Source: Rotaria socialis (taxonomy: Eukaryota; Rotifera; Eurotatoria; Philodinida; Philodinidae). Taken from it: DNA of 64,000 nt. Below are positions 21,473 to 33,124 of the stretch, one piece after another; within the stretch, counting starts at the first letter, position 1; every line of letters begins with the position of its first letter. The position numbers and the translations under genes are program-made. Under the pieces are notes generated by a model. The model saw nothing but the letters and a program-made list of their open reading frames with translations. It did not search any database and was not told the DNA's origin. The stretch is from positions 124,001 through 188,000 of the forward strand of contig CAJNYU010003377.1 in assembly GCA_905331475.1 (NCBI GenBank), in the 5' to 3' direction.

Positions 21473-22197
21473 ATTGGAGTGCTAATCCTTGATATATCTT
21501 GTGTGCAGTGAATTGTTTTTCTTACAGATTTTTTTATAAATAGATAGAAGTTTTCTTTAGACCTTTTTTTGTTATTATAGATTATGGGTTGTAAATGAAT
21601 TTTTAATACATAGTAAGCACTTTTTTTTCGTTAAAATAATTATAATTATTAGTTATTCTTCACACGAAATTAAATTTTGTTTTTGTTTTCTTTTTGCAGA
21701 TAAAGGTTTATTTCCATTACACTAGCATCGTATCACGTTCCTTTCATAAATTGAGTGTATGGTGAAGTGATTCTCCCATTCATGCAGTAGAAAATAATGC
21801 ATCCCATGAATGAAACTACACTTGCAAATTTATTGTGTACTCCAAAAAAATGAGTACACTAGATTCGGTCAGTGTGTCCGGCCGTCCGGCCGTTAACACG
21901 ATAACTTTTGAAAGCCTCATCCAATTGTCATGAAATTTTGTACACAGAATGATCTCATCAATATCTCAGTCGAGTTCGAAGATGAAAGCAATCTGTGAAG
22001 AAATGGCTGAGTTATCGAAAAAGTTGTCATTATTAACCAGACCATCCCTGAGGGGGGGTACAGGGATTTTTTCAAAAAAAAAGTTTTTCCTCAGAATTAT
22101 TCAAAACATATATAAATCGACTCAGTTTTTGCAGTACACATAACAGTCGGATACGAATCCGATGTTTCCTCATTTATTTCTAGATTAATATCAAATA
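21473..22197. other. Spacer with a GC-richer repeat-like block
   Basis: Between F-box members 2 and 3. The segment 21840-22080 differs from its surroundings: a duplicated GGCCGTCC core and a G7 run, and it reads like an inserted dispersed repeat. Confidence 0.5.
21840..22080. repeat. Likely dispersed repeat block
   Basis: Compositionally distinct segment with tgtccggccgtccggccg near its start and gagggggggtacaggga near its end. No terminal repeats could be defined. Assignment as a repeat is by composition only. Confidence 0.35.
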
Positions 22198-23177
22198 ATG
22201 ACTACGATATCTTCTCGATTGGAACTTCTATTGAAATATTTCAATATCTTGATTTGGTGTCACTTTTTCGAGTAGTTCATACTCTCAATTTTCGTTTCGA
22301 TATACCCCTTCGAAATGTCAACAATCTTATTTATTATCTTTGGGATAACAAGTATGCTTCAATAAAGAATCTTATTCCTTATATCGATACTTTAATAGTT
22401 TGTTGTCCAATCCTTATTAATTTAAATCAATTTACACATATTCGCTATTTAAAACTTACATCGTTAACAGATGAATTCCTCTACCGTGTTTCGAACATCT
22501 GTTTGTTAAACAAGTAACTTATGATTCTGCAAATATTTTATGTGAGAAAATCTTCACCAATATTTTTTTTCTTATTTAAAATCTTGTTCTATATGCAAAA
22601 ATAGTCTGTAAATCTTCCCGTTCTATACAGTTCATATATAGGTATCATCAATCTGTCTATTGATCGAGCTATTCTATCAAATTGCCCAAATTTATATGCG
22701 TCTCAATTTCGATTGAAATCGAGTAAAATACCTTCCGTTTGTACATCCAATACTAATATTAAAACAATGATAATCAAATCTGACGAGCCTGATCGCTTAC
22801 ATCTGTACCGAAACTTGAACGACTTTGCATTGATCACGATTTTTGCCATGCGAATATTCCTAAATATTTAATCTATGATTGGTATGTATCATCAATCACT
22901 CAATATTTACTGTTACTTCGTCGATATAATTATTATTTAAGTACCTGGTATCTAACTGTGGACGATACTAAAATTATGACCATTTTTGATGGGTTGCAAA
23001 AAAGTTTTAACCGCACCTGTAGTGATCGATATCAATCAAAATTATGAATATTCTTCTGATTCAAAATTTGTTGAGTATGAAAATGTGATTCGTTTTTGCT
23101 TTGTTTTAGGAAAATCGATTAAACCTGATTTGTATTTATTCTTGATTTTTATAAGAAAAATGATAATTCCTTTTTAG
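22198..23177 (+). pseudogene. Decayed F-box gene, array member 3
   Basis: After a TTTCTAG acceptor-like site and an ATG at 22198, the F-box starts but is split by a frameshift within 60 bp (IEIFQYLDLVSLFRVVHTLNFRF continues in another frame). Stops and further frameshifts follow. Family landmarks survive in pieces: FTNIFF..LKSC, ILSNCPNLYASQFR and YDWYVSSITQYL. It cannot encode a full F-box protein. It is a relic of the same family as its neighbours. Confidence 0.8.
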
Positions 23178-23347
23178 ATATATCAAAAATAAGATTACAC
23201 AAATTCTAGCCATGTATACCACTGCTCACATAGTATAGTAGTTCAGCGTAAAATAGTTCTCAATTTTTTAATCGAATCTTTTGTTCGTACGCTGAAGAAT
23301 ACCGTAAAGCTATCTTATTTTTGTTTTACTTTCTAGATGTCATAAAA

Positions 23348-24331
23348 ATGAGCCACACTATTAAGCAATTGGAAGATTTACCTCATGAAATTCTTACTGA
23401 AATATTTGAATATATCGATGCTCCGAATCTTTTTCGAATATTTTCCAATCTTAATGGTCGTTTAAATAAAATTGTGAAATCTCTGCACACTCTTCATCTT
23501 TCTCTAACAACAACAGATGTTCATCAAATTTGTGCTTATAATCGTATTGCTCCACATATTAAGATTCTATGTATTTATGGACTAGCTCAATTAAATTTAA
23601 AATACTTCACAAATATTCGTCGACTTATTCTTATACAAGCATCCGATGAACTTGTTGAACAGCTCGGAGTCATTCGTCTTAAATCCTTAGAACATCTTAC
23701 TATTTTCTTAGACAATCGTCAAGAAGAAGATTGTTTACCTTATCTTTGGAATCGAATATTTATATATGATTATCCTGCTTTAATATCTTGTTGTTTGTAT
23801 AAAATAAATTTAAAATGGACAAATTCACAATGGAGAATGATGCCATCATTATCTATACTAAAGATTGAAAACATTGATCTACTTATATATGAATCGATTC
23901 TATCATCGTGTCCTAATTTGTATTTTTTCAAGTTTACAAGATTAACATCTAAGTATGAATCAAAACAAATTAGACAACATCTGAATTTAAAAAAATTAGT
24001 TATCGTCATACCGTGGTTTGAAGATCTTTCACATGATTGTCATTCGCATAAATACTTTTCTTATGTACCAAAATTACAACAACTTATTGTTCATCGAACC
24101 AATGAAAGTAAAAGTATAGATGAAGCTTTTTTAAAATTTGATTGGTATATAACAGCTTTTAATCAATATTTACCATCACTCTGCCGTTTTGTTTATTATT
24201 TTCACATATTAAAATCTGATCGATTAGTAAATTCCGCTACGCAAAATAGATTTGATCAAATTCAAGAAAATTTTAATTTGGCTCATCGTCGTTTATGTCA
24301 ACGTCGATTAATTCTTGATTTTATAGGATAA
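23348..24331 (+). CDS. F-box protein, array member 4
   Basis: A single exon of 327 residues. F-box at residues 7-50 (LEDLPHEILTEIFEYIDAPN ... LNGRLNKIVKS). The C-terminal region has all family landmarks: LTSKYES block, SSCPNLYFFKF, LNLKKLVIVIPWFED, VPKLQQLIVHR and FDWYITAFNQYLPSL. The ATG at 23348 is used because it opens at the F-box; an earlier ATG at 23337, immediately after a TTTCTAG acceptor, makes only a two-codon upstream frame. Probable SCF ubiquitin-ligase receptor; substrate unknown. Confidence 0.85.
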   Translation: MSHTIKQLEDLPHEILTEIFEYIDAPNLFRIFSNLNGRLNKIVKSLHTLHLSLTTTDVHQICAYNRIAPHIKILCIYGLAQLNLKYFTNIRRLILIQASDELVEQLGVIRLKSLEHLTIFLDNRQEEDCLPYLWNRIFIYDYPALISCCLYKINLKWTNSQWRMMPSLSILKIENIDLLIYESILSSCPNLYFFKFTRLTSKYESKQIRQHLNLKKLVIVIPWFEDLSHDCHSHKYFSYVPKLQQLIVHRTNESKSIDEAFLKFDWYITAFNQYLPSLCRFVYYFHILKSDRLVNSATQNRFDQIQENFNLAHRRLCQRRLILDFIG

Positions 24332-26448
24332 CTATAATTATTATTATTATTCGATCTTTTTCATTTAATTCTATAAGATTAGTTCTAAAAGGTTGATCTT
24401 CGATGTATGTGTTAATCGTAGTCATTAATAAAGCAAATATGTCCGTCGTTCTCTAACAGCAAGTATAAGTCATTGATTCCTAGTCACTTCATCCACGCTT
24501 GTTGCTTTCTGTATATGTTAATCGAGTGGTTGCGCGCTTCTAATACTTTTTTTTGTCCAGCACGAGATGAAATTTTCGAAATAGAAAATAAAAAGTTTGA
24601 TTTCTCGTCTCCCGGTGCGACAGACTTTATCGATATTTGAGCGCCGAGAGTATGCGAATAACGCCGCATTGCTCAAAGTTTTAGCGGAAGGCTGATAACT
24701 TGAGTCGAAAAAACAGATCGAATAAAATAATCTCCCTGTAATTAATTAGAAATAGCAGCTATATCATATTTCACAATTTAATTCCGTATAGATTCTTCTA
24801 ACAGTTTTCAAGCAAAAAAAGAGAAAAACTGAATTAATAACAGATCATTTCAATATCTGACTGTGATATTTATCTGTTGAGTTTGTAAATGTGATGAGCA
24901 TAATATTTTACTGCGTCTTAGAGACTTTAATTTTTTCCTAATTGTGCATTTTTCTGTCGTATTCATATTGTGATACATTCCCGAAGACTTGTAAATGAAA
25001 AATTGTTTTCAAAGGAGAATTATAGGGCAGTATAATAGTGCTTCTCGGATTACTTTAAGAGTGACATCCTGTCCCCTCTCCCCACTGCTTGGTTTGTTGA
25101 CACGATGCATATGTCCTACCGAGTTTCGCATAATATTGTAAAACATCTCTCATATTTTTTATGAACTTTAGAATACTCTGTCCGTTTATTTGTAAGCGTT
25201 ATGAATATAAATTTTGAAAAAGAGTTGTCATTTTGTGCTTGTGCATATTGTGAGTGTGTTCATCTAATTTATAGCTTTTGAAATGCATTATTTGTAAACT
25301 TTGCCATTTTGTTTTAATAGTAAACAAATTGATATTATTTGCATGACTTATATTTTTCTTTTAGATATTATTTTGTTAATGTAATTAAACAACCAAACAT
25401 ATCGTTCGTTATACATAAAATTCTTCTCGATCTATTATTTCAATGTTCGAAAATTTATTTGAATCCTGGTTCATAAAGAAAAGTTTCGTTTAAATGAACT
25501 ATTGGAATTCTGATGTAATATTTTTAATGTGGAAAAACGAAGAAGCTGGATGGAATCGGTATGATAGTATCAGGCATTTACATTTTAAAATATCTTCGCG
25601 CAAATAATCTGAATTAAATTCAGATGCAGTTAAGACTCTAGATAAATTCATCCAAACCAGCCTGTAGTTAAATAGAATTAGGTATCTATTTTTCCAATTG
25701 AAACGAAATCGTGTTCTTCACATCTCGATTGTAAAGTAGAATTTTTGCACGTACAATGCTTTGACCTCACGGATCAAATAAAAGGGCATGTAAATGCGCT
25801 GTATTTGACCCCTACAGATATAGCATCCAATGAGATCGCTGTATTCGATAGCCGTTGTTCTGCGTTAATCATGTCCTATAAATGGCACGTTATTGAAGAG
25901 CTTATCATTTGCAATTTGCAACCATGTAATCATATAGAACAGATAGCTTTCGTCGACTTCTGTGCGACATAATCGCTTGTAGTGGCGTTAGAAAAAGCGT
26001 CTGAGTCACGTTTTATGACGAGCAATATTGAAGTCATTGTGACGTGCATAAGGATACATTTGACCTGTCCAATAATGGCACGAAACATCGTAAAATTATA
26101 TATTTTTTGTATTAACGAAAGGGGAAACAAAACAAAAACTACCTTTCTTCTCATTAACGAACGGCGTCAATTGATAAGATAGCACGTGGCATCTGATAGA
26201 CGAACAATACGAGACGTATGCGACGAAATTACACATGCCTATGAGTAACCATTTTATTTTAGTCGTAAGTATGCCGTATACACTACGATATAAATACAAT
26301 TATCAAGATGTCGTGTAAAAATATTACCTGTTTACCTCACCTGTAAATGCGAACATAGGATTGGAATACAAAAAAAAATTGATAATATACCGTTTATGAT
26401 GATAAGCAAACAGTTTTTTGCACCTGTTTTAGATTCTATTTTTATGAA
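24332..26448. other. Spacer within the F-box array
   Basis: 2.1 kb without a recognisable gene. The part 24520-24670 is richer in CG dinucleotides, and 25745-26180 has overlapping short frames on both strands; both may be remnants of insertions. No terminal repeats were identified. Confidence 0.45.
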
Positions 26449-27326
26449 ATGAATACCGACGTGTCACGATTGAAACAGATACCAAATGAAATTCCTATTG
26501 GATTATTTCAATATTTGATGCTCGCGATCTACTTCATGCTTTCCATAATCTCAACTATCGATTCGATACATTAATTCAACCGTTTCCATATCTTACTCTT
26601 ACCTTTCATATGAAACATTTTATTGGTAATCAAATAGATGAGAATGATTATTATTTTTCTTTGTATGTTTATTTGCTGATGATTGGCCGAGTCATTAATG
26701 TTAATCTAAGTCAATTTTCAAATATCCGTTGTCTTAAATTAGAATGTCCGTTGAAGAAAGTATTGGCACAATTGAATTCTAACATCTCAACGCATTTAAA
26801 ACATGTTTTCATATCGAATTTAGGTATTGGCAATTTTCCAAGCACTATTATTTGTTAATTAAAATCTTCTATTTGAATAGGTTTGTTTGAAATAATCGAT
26901 GAATGGACATGCTTATCATGATAGCAGACTTTAAAAATTTCATTTATCACTTCGTTATCTTACAAATCAATTTTAGCAGCATGTCGAAATTTGTTGCATT
27001 TAGAATTTAGAATTTTTAATGCAGTTCAATTCAAATTAGATATTAAATCACATAGAAATCTCAAACGAATGACAATACCTGTTGTAGATATGATATTGCC
27101 TTGGAATGATCAAGTTTTTGATAATTATTTATGTTGTGTACCGAATTCAGAAAAGTTAGTTATCTATCGATCAATATTTATCTCAAAAGCTGACGAATTC
27201 TTACTTGAATATGATTGGTCAGCATCGAAAATTGCATTATATTTATTATCAGCTCGCCGTTTTTATTTCTATTTCCAAATTATTCAAATAGAAGAAAAAT
27301 TTGTAAATATTGATATTAATCCGTAA
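26449..27326 (+). pseudogene. Decayed F-box gene, array member 5
   Basis: Starts after a CTGTTTTAG acceptor-like site with an F-box beginning (LKQIPNEIPIGLFQYL) that loses frame at once; DARDLLHAFHNLNYRFDTLIQ continues in another frame. A stop at 26856-26858 and a degraded middle follow. A final open stretch (26991-27326) keeps the family C-terminus: RNLKRMTIPVV, WNDQVFDNYLCCVPNSEKL and YDWSASKIALYLL. The gene has at least one frameshift and an internal stop. Confidence 0.82.
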
Positions 27327-27699
27327 CAATCTCGCCGTATTATTTATGAATATAAATAATTGAAAATTATTTCTTTTTCTAATATATTCCAGCATTTCAT
27401 AGTGCTTACGTTAGTATTTTATTGTTTTAGATTATCATATAAAATGAATAAATTTTCATGCGGAATGTAGAGAAATATCAATTCTTCGTATTGATTATCA
27501 TCTCAGATCTACAAAATTTTGCCAAGCTTTTACAATACAAATGAACCAAATCTTCACAGCTCAATCACATGTAAGTTAGTAAATGATACTGTTCTATTTG
27601 TAAACCGATGACATATGAGACATTTACAAATTTGATTTTATCATCGTTTTCTCTCAAACTATGTCTATTCAGCTAACTGAATTCTCATCGTTTTAGATC
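27327..27699. other. Short spacer in the F-box array
   Basis: 373 bp, ending with a TTTTAG acceptor (27691-27696) three bases before the next ATG. Nothing else seen. Confidence 0.55.
27686..27696 (+). promoter_or_regulatory. Putative trans-splice acceptor of F-box member 6
   Basis: T-rich tract ending TCATCGTTTTAG, three bases before the start codon. It could alternatively be a cis acceptor of a 5'-UTR intron. Confidence 0.45.
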
Positions 27700-28677
27700 A
27701 TGAATACGCATAAATCTCAATTGGAAGATCTACCCAATGAATTACTAAGTGAAATATTAAGAAATCTTGATGCTCGAGATGTATTTCGAGCATTTTACCA
27801 GGTCAATAGCCGCTTCAATGAATTAATTCAATCATTTCAACATCTTCAACTTACTTTTCATATGAATTCAAATAATTTTCTTAAAACCAACGATGAAATA
27901 TTCTCATTCTATGTTTACACATTAATTATTAGTCCATGGATTAATTTCAATCTTCAAAATTTTCCTCGCGTGCGTCGTCTTCGTTTAGATAATCCATTGC
28001 CAAAAGTCTTAGAACAACTACAACCAAATATCATGCCTCATTTAGAATATCTATCCGTTTTTTATACATATAATATGTATGAGATGGTAATTTTACATGA
28101 AAACGTTTTCTCCAATCGTTTTGTTAATTTAAAATCTTGTGAACTCTATGAAAAACAAACTCTAATAACCATACCGCATTGGACACAATCCCCATCGTTA
28201 CAAGTATTGAAAACTGAATACATTGATTCAACTATTTTTAAAATAATTCTTGGCGCATGTCCGAATTTATATTTTTTTAAATTTTACTTGTATCCAACCA
28301 ATGGAATGACAACAGATATTCCGTTACATAACAATCTTAAGCATATGATAATTGAACTACAAGACGTAGATTGGTACTATGACGATAATACAATCAACGC
28401 TTTTTTAAAATCTGTCCCAAAACTCGAACAACTTGAAATTCATCGACGTTTTTATTCTCAGCATATGAGAGAAAACATCAAAGACTATGATTGGTTTTCA
28501 TTAATAATTAAACATCGTTTACCAATATTAAGGCGATTTAGATTTTATTTTCATCTATCCAAAGAAGAAAAATTAATCGGATGTATCGATGAGAATATAC
28601 AAATTCAAATTGAACGTAATTTTCATGATGTACATAAAGGACTATATCAGGCGCAAATTTTTATTGACAGAGAATAA
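27700..28677 (+). CDS. F-box protein, array member 6
   Basis: A single exon of 325 residues. F-box at residues 7-50 (LEDLPNELLSEILRNLDARD ... VNSRFNELIQS). The C-terminal region has the shared landmarks HWTQSPSLQVLK, LGACPNLYFFKF, NNLKHMIIEL, VPKLEQLEIHR and YDWFSLIIKHRLP. It is one of the cleanest copies, close in sequence to members 4 and 7. Probable SCF adaptor. The start is three bases after a splice-acceptor-like site, so the leader of the message would be almost nothing but the spliced leader. Confidence 0.87.
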   Translation: MNTHKSQLEDLPNELLSEILRNLDARDVFRAFYQVNSRFNELIQSFQHLQLTFHMNSNNFLKTNDEIFSFYVYTLIISPWINFNLQNFPRVRRLRLDNPLPKVLEQLQPNIMPHLEYLSVFYTYNMYEMVILHENVFSNRFVNLKSCELYEKQTLITIPHWTQSPSLQVLKTEYIDSTIFKIILGACPNLYFFKFYLYPTNGMTTDIPLHNNLKHMIIELQDVDWYYDDNTINAFLKSVPKLEQLEIHRRFYSQHMRENIKDYDWFSLIIKHRLPILRRFRFYFHLSKEEKLIGCIDENIQIQIERNFHDVHKGLYQAQIFIDRE

Positions 28678-28947
28678 TTGTAAATAAATGTGCAGTTTGG
28701 TTTTTGTCTGTTTAATTATTTAAAATCCGTTACTCGGATTTAATTTAATAATAAATTCGATTGTTTATTTTATTGCAGATACTTTTCTATTCATTTCTAG
28801 ATGTTGTCGTAAATGCTGACTATTATTGGATGTTTTTTTAAATTCGTTCACGAAAGACCACGAGTATTCGGTGATCTGTGGATGATTTATGTTTCCCTTT
28901 AACTAAAATACAAATTTCTATATCTTATTTATAGATTAGTTGTGCAC

Positions 28948-29904
28948 ATGACTAACAATGTATTTCTATTTGAATCTTTACCCAATGAAATAATCATCGA
29001 ACTATTTAAATATTTCGAAGCGCGAGATCTTATTCAAGCTTTTTATCATTTAAACTCTCGTTTTAATTGTTTGATTCGATCTCTTACTCATCTGATTTAT
29101 TCGACAAATAAAAATGACAATTATATTCTTTCGTATTCATTTATTTATACTCTAGTTATTAATACAAAACTCGAAGACAAACTTAGTTGTTTTCCTAATA
29201 TACATCGTATTCTTCTGGATTATGTAACCGATGATTTAATAACGCAATTTAATAGTCAGGTATTACCTTGTTTAGAATATCTTTCAGTTTCTCACAAAGT
29301 TAGTCCATTCTATATGCCTGATTTACGTGGAAAAATTTTTTCAAATGGATTTCCAAATTTAAAATCTTGCTATATATCTCGAATGAAACCAGCATATACG
29401 TTACGTGAATGGACACGATCGCCGTCATTGCGTTTTCTAAGATTAAACGATATTGACGCATCGATTTATACATCCATCCTTTTGGCATGTCCAAATTTAT
29501 ATTATCTTAAATTTAGATTACCAGAAAGATCAAAAATCGAATCGAATATTGTGCTACACTCTAATCTTAAACGATTGCTAATTAATTTGAATCACGATGA
29601 ATGGCCATGGGATGACAATTTTCTAGACGGTTATTTAGCATGTGTGCCTAATCTTGAAAAACTACGAATAAACCGATCAGTATCAGTAGATTCCAATGTA
29701 ATGAATTTTCTTCAACATTATGATTGGCTTCTATCCACAATTTCGAAGCGTTTATTAGTAATTGATCGATTTGAATTCGATTTTAATGTTAAACGAACGA
29801 ATGGATTCATGGAGTATGATTTTCAAGAGATTTCTCGGTGTCTTAAGAACAAATTTAATAATGTTTATAGAAACCGGTTTAACAGTCGATTGGTGATTTT
29901 TTAA
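28948..29904 (+). CDS. F-box protein, array member 7
   Basis: A single exon of 318 residues from the ATG at 28948, downstream of a TTTATAG acceptor at 28928-28934. F-box at residues 7-50 (FESLPNEIIIELFKYFEARD ... LNSRFNCLIRS). Landmarks: WTRSPSLRFLRLNDID, LACPNLYYLKFRLP, SNLKRLLINL, WDDNFLDGYLACVPNLEKL and YDWLLSTISKRL. Last member of the array; the following gene is unrelated. Function as an SCF substrate receptor is inferred. Confidence 0.86.
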   Translation: MTNNVFLFESLPNEIIIELFKYFEARDLIQAFYHLNSRFNCLIRSLTHLIYSTNKNDNYILSYSFIYTLVINTKLEDKLSCFPNIHRILLDYVTDDLITQFNSQVLPCLEYLSVSHKVSPFYMPDLRGKIFSNGFPNLKSCYISRMKPAYTLREWTRSPSLRFLRLNDIDASIYTSILLACPNLYYLKFRLPERSKIESNIVLHSNLKRLLINLNHDEWPWDDNFLDGYLACVPNLEKLRINRSVSVDSNVMNFLQHYDWLLSTISKRLLVIDRFEFDFNVKRTNGFMEYDFQEISRCLKNKFNNVYRNRFNSRLVIF

Positions 29905-30285
29905 ATGTCAATGTAATTAAAATATTTTTTTATGTTGTTTTCGTAAATGCAATACTATTTATTTTAATTAGAGTATTCTTTTAAGCGAATAAATAATTGT
30001 TCATTTCAATTAAGATATTTATCGAACTGAATAATCATTCATACATGTGATCACTTGAATAAACAATAGAAGTTAATAATTTTCATTTACGAATGGAATG
30101 ACTTAATTCAATTATGTTCGCCTAGGGTTACACCACGAAATAGCGCCATCTATGATATCTTCGTTTCCATTGGTGGACTGCTTTTTACCATTCATGGTTT
30201 TTTTTAGCACTTGCACATATTTTGATTTTTCACACGCTAAATATCGGATAATAATAAAAATAAAACTGAATTGTTTTTCATTTAG
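29905..30285. other. Spacer between F-box array and MRPL43
   Basis: 381 AT-rich bases; ends with the acceptor-like TTTTTCATTTAG immediately before the MRPL43 start codon. No gene. Confidence 0.55.
30271..30285 (+). promoter_or_regulatory. Putative trans-splice acceptor abutting MRPL43 ATG
   Basis: TTGTTTTTCATTTAG is directly followed by ATG, leaving no other 5' UTR. A spliced leader joined here would supply the whole leader. Confidence 0.55.
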
Positions 30286-30882
30286 ATGTCTCAATTTCTT
30301 CGCCGTATTACTTCATTACCTATTCAATCGATTCGTTCTTTTCATTCGTTCGATGACGTAACACCAGCAAAATATATTTCAACTCGCCTTAAAAACGGTG
30401 TTGGCTCTCGATATGTTTGTCAATTACAACGACTAACCATACAAGTCTGTAAAGAATTTCGTACATCTTTCGGTACAAGAGATTGGATTGCTAATGATCT
30501 AACGAAATTCGCACGTGAGCACCCATATGTTGTTGTTTATGTTCAACCACGCCGCCATCGTGCACCAAATATAGTTGGTGAATATCTCACTGGTGATCGT
30601 CAATGGATTCCACTTTCGAATTGTGATCGAGAGAAAGTTAATTGGTGGATTCATTCGTTGTTAACACAAAAAGGTGATCCACAATGGAGATTATTAAAGC
30701 AAATGCACACAGATTCACCATCAGTACAAGGTATATGGACACCATTTACTAATAAACCAATTGATCGAATAACAAGAATGTATCCAGATAAAGATCTTAC
30801 TGAAATGGAATATCCACATATAACAGCAACGCAACAAATCCAAGAATTATTTGAACAAGAAAAACTGAATAAAACTTCTTAG
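30286..30882 (+). CDS. MRPL43: Mitochondrial large-subunit ribosomal protein mL43
   Basis: A single exon of 198 residues. The N-terminus (MSQFLRRITSLPIQSIRSFHSF) is basic and hydroxylated, a mitochondrial targeting sequence. The core matches the L51/S25/CI-B8 domain of mL43: LKNGVGSRYVCQLQRLTI, FAREHPYVVVYVQPR, VGEYLTGD, and MHTDSPSVQGIWTPFTNKP near the C-terminus, the most conserved block of the family. It belongs to the mitochondrial large ribosomal subunit. Length is typical. The neighbouring FICD gene follows on the same strand about 270 bp later. Confidence 0.93.
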   Translation: MSQFLRRITSLPIQSIRSFHSFDDVTPAKYISTRLKNGVGSRYVCQLQRLTIQVCKEFRTSFGTRDWIANDLTKFAREHPYVVVYVQPRRHRAPNIVGEYLTGDRQWIPLSNCDREKVNWWIHSLLTQKGDPQWRLLKQMHTDSPSVQGIWTPFTNKPIDRITRMYPDKDLTEMEYPHITATQQIQELFEQEKLNKTS

Positions 30883-31150
30883 TGTTTTCTTTCTTTTTTA
30901 AAGTTTTTGTTATTAAATTAGGAGAATCATTTCATGAAAGCTAAAACAAACAGCAGTATCTGATACTTAATTCATGATTATTAAAGTAGTTTAATAGTCG
31001 AACGATTTATTAATGTTATCAAACAAATGCTTTTTTTTCTTTTTGTTTTCTAGATCTATTAAACATAGTTTTCATATGACTCGATATCTTTGTGTCTTCA
31101 CTCATTGGCTATAATGTTTTCGGCTAAAACCTCAGAAACATTTGCAATAA

Positions 31151-33124
31151 ATGCCATTTATTCATCGTACAGTACAAAATCCGGTTGTTCGTCGTTTGAT
31201 AGAACGGTGTCGTACAATCGATATTCGCCAATCGTTGGCGACACTATGTCTCTTTCTAATTCTCTCATTTTTCACTTCTGGTATCATTAATGTGCTGTTA
31301 CACGTTTTATATAAAAAAAACTCTCCATCATCAATATCATCATCATCACTTAGTCTATTTCGAACCAGTCATATTTTCTTTCCATCCGATTCAACATCTT
31401 TACAATGTTCTTCGCCACAAAACAGTGAATTACAAACACATAGTTCGCATGAAAAATCTTTGAATACAGAACGAAAATATACCAAAGATCAATCAAAACA
31501 TAGCAATATCTCTAGTGGTAAAGAATCTTATGGGATAAGATGAACATGTTTCATTTGAGAAAAAAAATCCGTCTATACCATTTTCGATAACAATTCATGA
31601 CAAATAAGATCTTTCATTTTTATCGGGTGATAGTAAATGGCATAATTGAATATATTCACTAAATAAGTCATGCCTAGTTGAGTTTGATCTTTAGTTTTAT
31701 ATCTGTGTATTTTTCAAAAGTGTACTAGTGAAAATCGACACGTACGTTTATAAAAATAATTTTGACAGAGTAGTTTCTATACAATTATAAATTGTAACAT
31801 TTTCCAGAGATACCATAAAAACAAACGAAGTAAATAGTTGAAGATTTTTGTCATATGTTAGATACAAAATGAAAGTTCGCATGTGTCTTATGATTGATTC
31901 CACACAACGGTATAATTTAGCTTTTCAAATGAAGATTGATCATTTTATCCAATCGATTTCTTCATTTTCCATAAATAACGATAAATCTTTTTCTAAATAG
32001 ATCTTCGACAAGAAGCTGAAACTTCGCTTCATCTAGCACTTCGTTTAATAGCTGAAAATAAATTTGAAAAAGCACGAAAAGTTTTCGAACATGGATTAAC
32101 ACTTGATCCATATAATTCGGAAATTCTTGTTGAATATGGACAATTTCTTGAACATCATCATCATGATTTAATACGTGCAGAAAATTTATACACACGTGCT
32201 CTAGTTAAACAACCAACAAATCCTCGAGCGTTGGAATTAAAAAGACGTGCATCGCCGTTGGTCGAAGAAATTGATCAAAAATATTTTATTCTTATTGATA
32301 ATCTTCTTCAAGAACTCTATCGAATACCTGATACAAATCCTCATTTACGACGTGCCAAACGTGATGCATATTATTTACATATCTATCATTCTAATGCTAT
32401 CGAAGGTAACACACTTAATCTTCGTGAAACACGACATATTGTCGAAACACGTATGGCTATCGGAGGAAAATCTCTTATTGAACAACAAGAAGTGCTTGGT
32501 CTTGATTTAGCGTTACAGTATGTTAATTCGACATTAGTAAATCGTCTTGGTTCAATAACACAACAAGATATATTTGATATTCATCGTCGAGTTTTAGGTT
32601 TTGTCGATCCTGTTGAAGCTGGTCATTTACGTAAACATCAAGTTTATGTTGGATCATTTGTTCCACCTTCAGCCGTCGAAGTACAAAATTATCTCGATGA
32701 CTTTCTTGTTTGGCTTAATTCATTGGAAGATACACGAGATCTTCATGCGATTGAATTAGCTGCAATAGCACATTATAAATTTGTTTATATTCATCCATTT
32801 ATTGATGGAAACGGTCGAACAGGACGCTTACTAATGAATTTAATTTTAATGAGATCTGGTTTTCCTCCAGTTATTATCAAAAAGTCAGATCGTTTAGCTT
32901 ACTATTCATATTTGGATCAAGCCAACGATGGAGATATACGACCGTTAATACGTTTCATTGCTAAATGTACTGAGCGAACATTAACAGAATTTATTCATCA
33001 ATCACAACCAACGAGAAGTACTGGACAAGAATTAACACTAGCTGATGATGATGATGATGATGATATGGGAGATGAGACGAGTGACAGAAGGAATCGATTT
33101 GACGAACGAATTATTATGGTATAA
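31151..33124 (+). CDS. FICD: FICD-type ER protein adenylyltransferase
   Basis: Exons 31151-31517 and 32001-33124 give 496 residues. Residues 28-54 form a signal anchor, so this is a type II ER membrane protein. TPR repeats (ENKFEKARKVFEHGL..., RAENLYTRAL) span about 125-195. The inhibitory helix motif HSNAIEGN carries Glu257, equivalent to human Glu234. The Fic core HPFIDGNGRTGR begins at His387, the catalytic histidine. FICD AMPylates and de-AMPylates the ER chaperone BiP; all residues for both activities are present. The tail ends with an acidic Asp run. The 483-bp intron is long for this genome. A TTTTCTAG site near 31053 may be the 5' splice-leader acceptor; a short out-of-frame ATG at 31113 overlaps the start. 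Confidence 0.93.
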
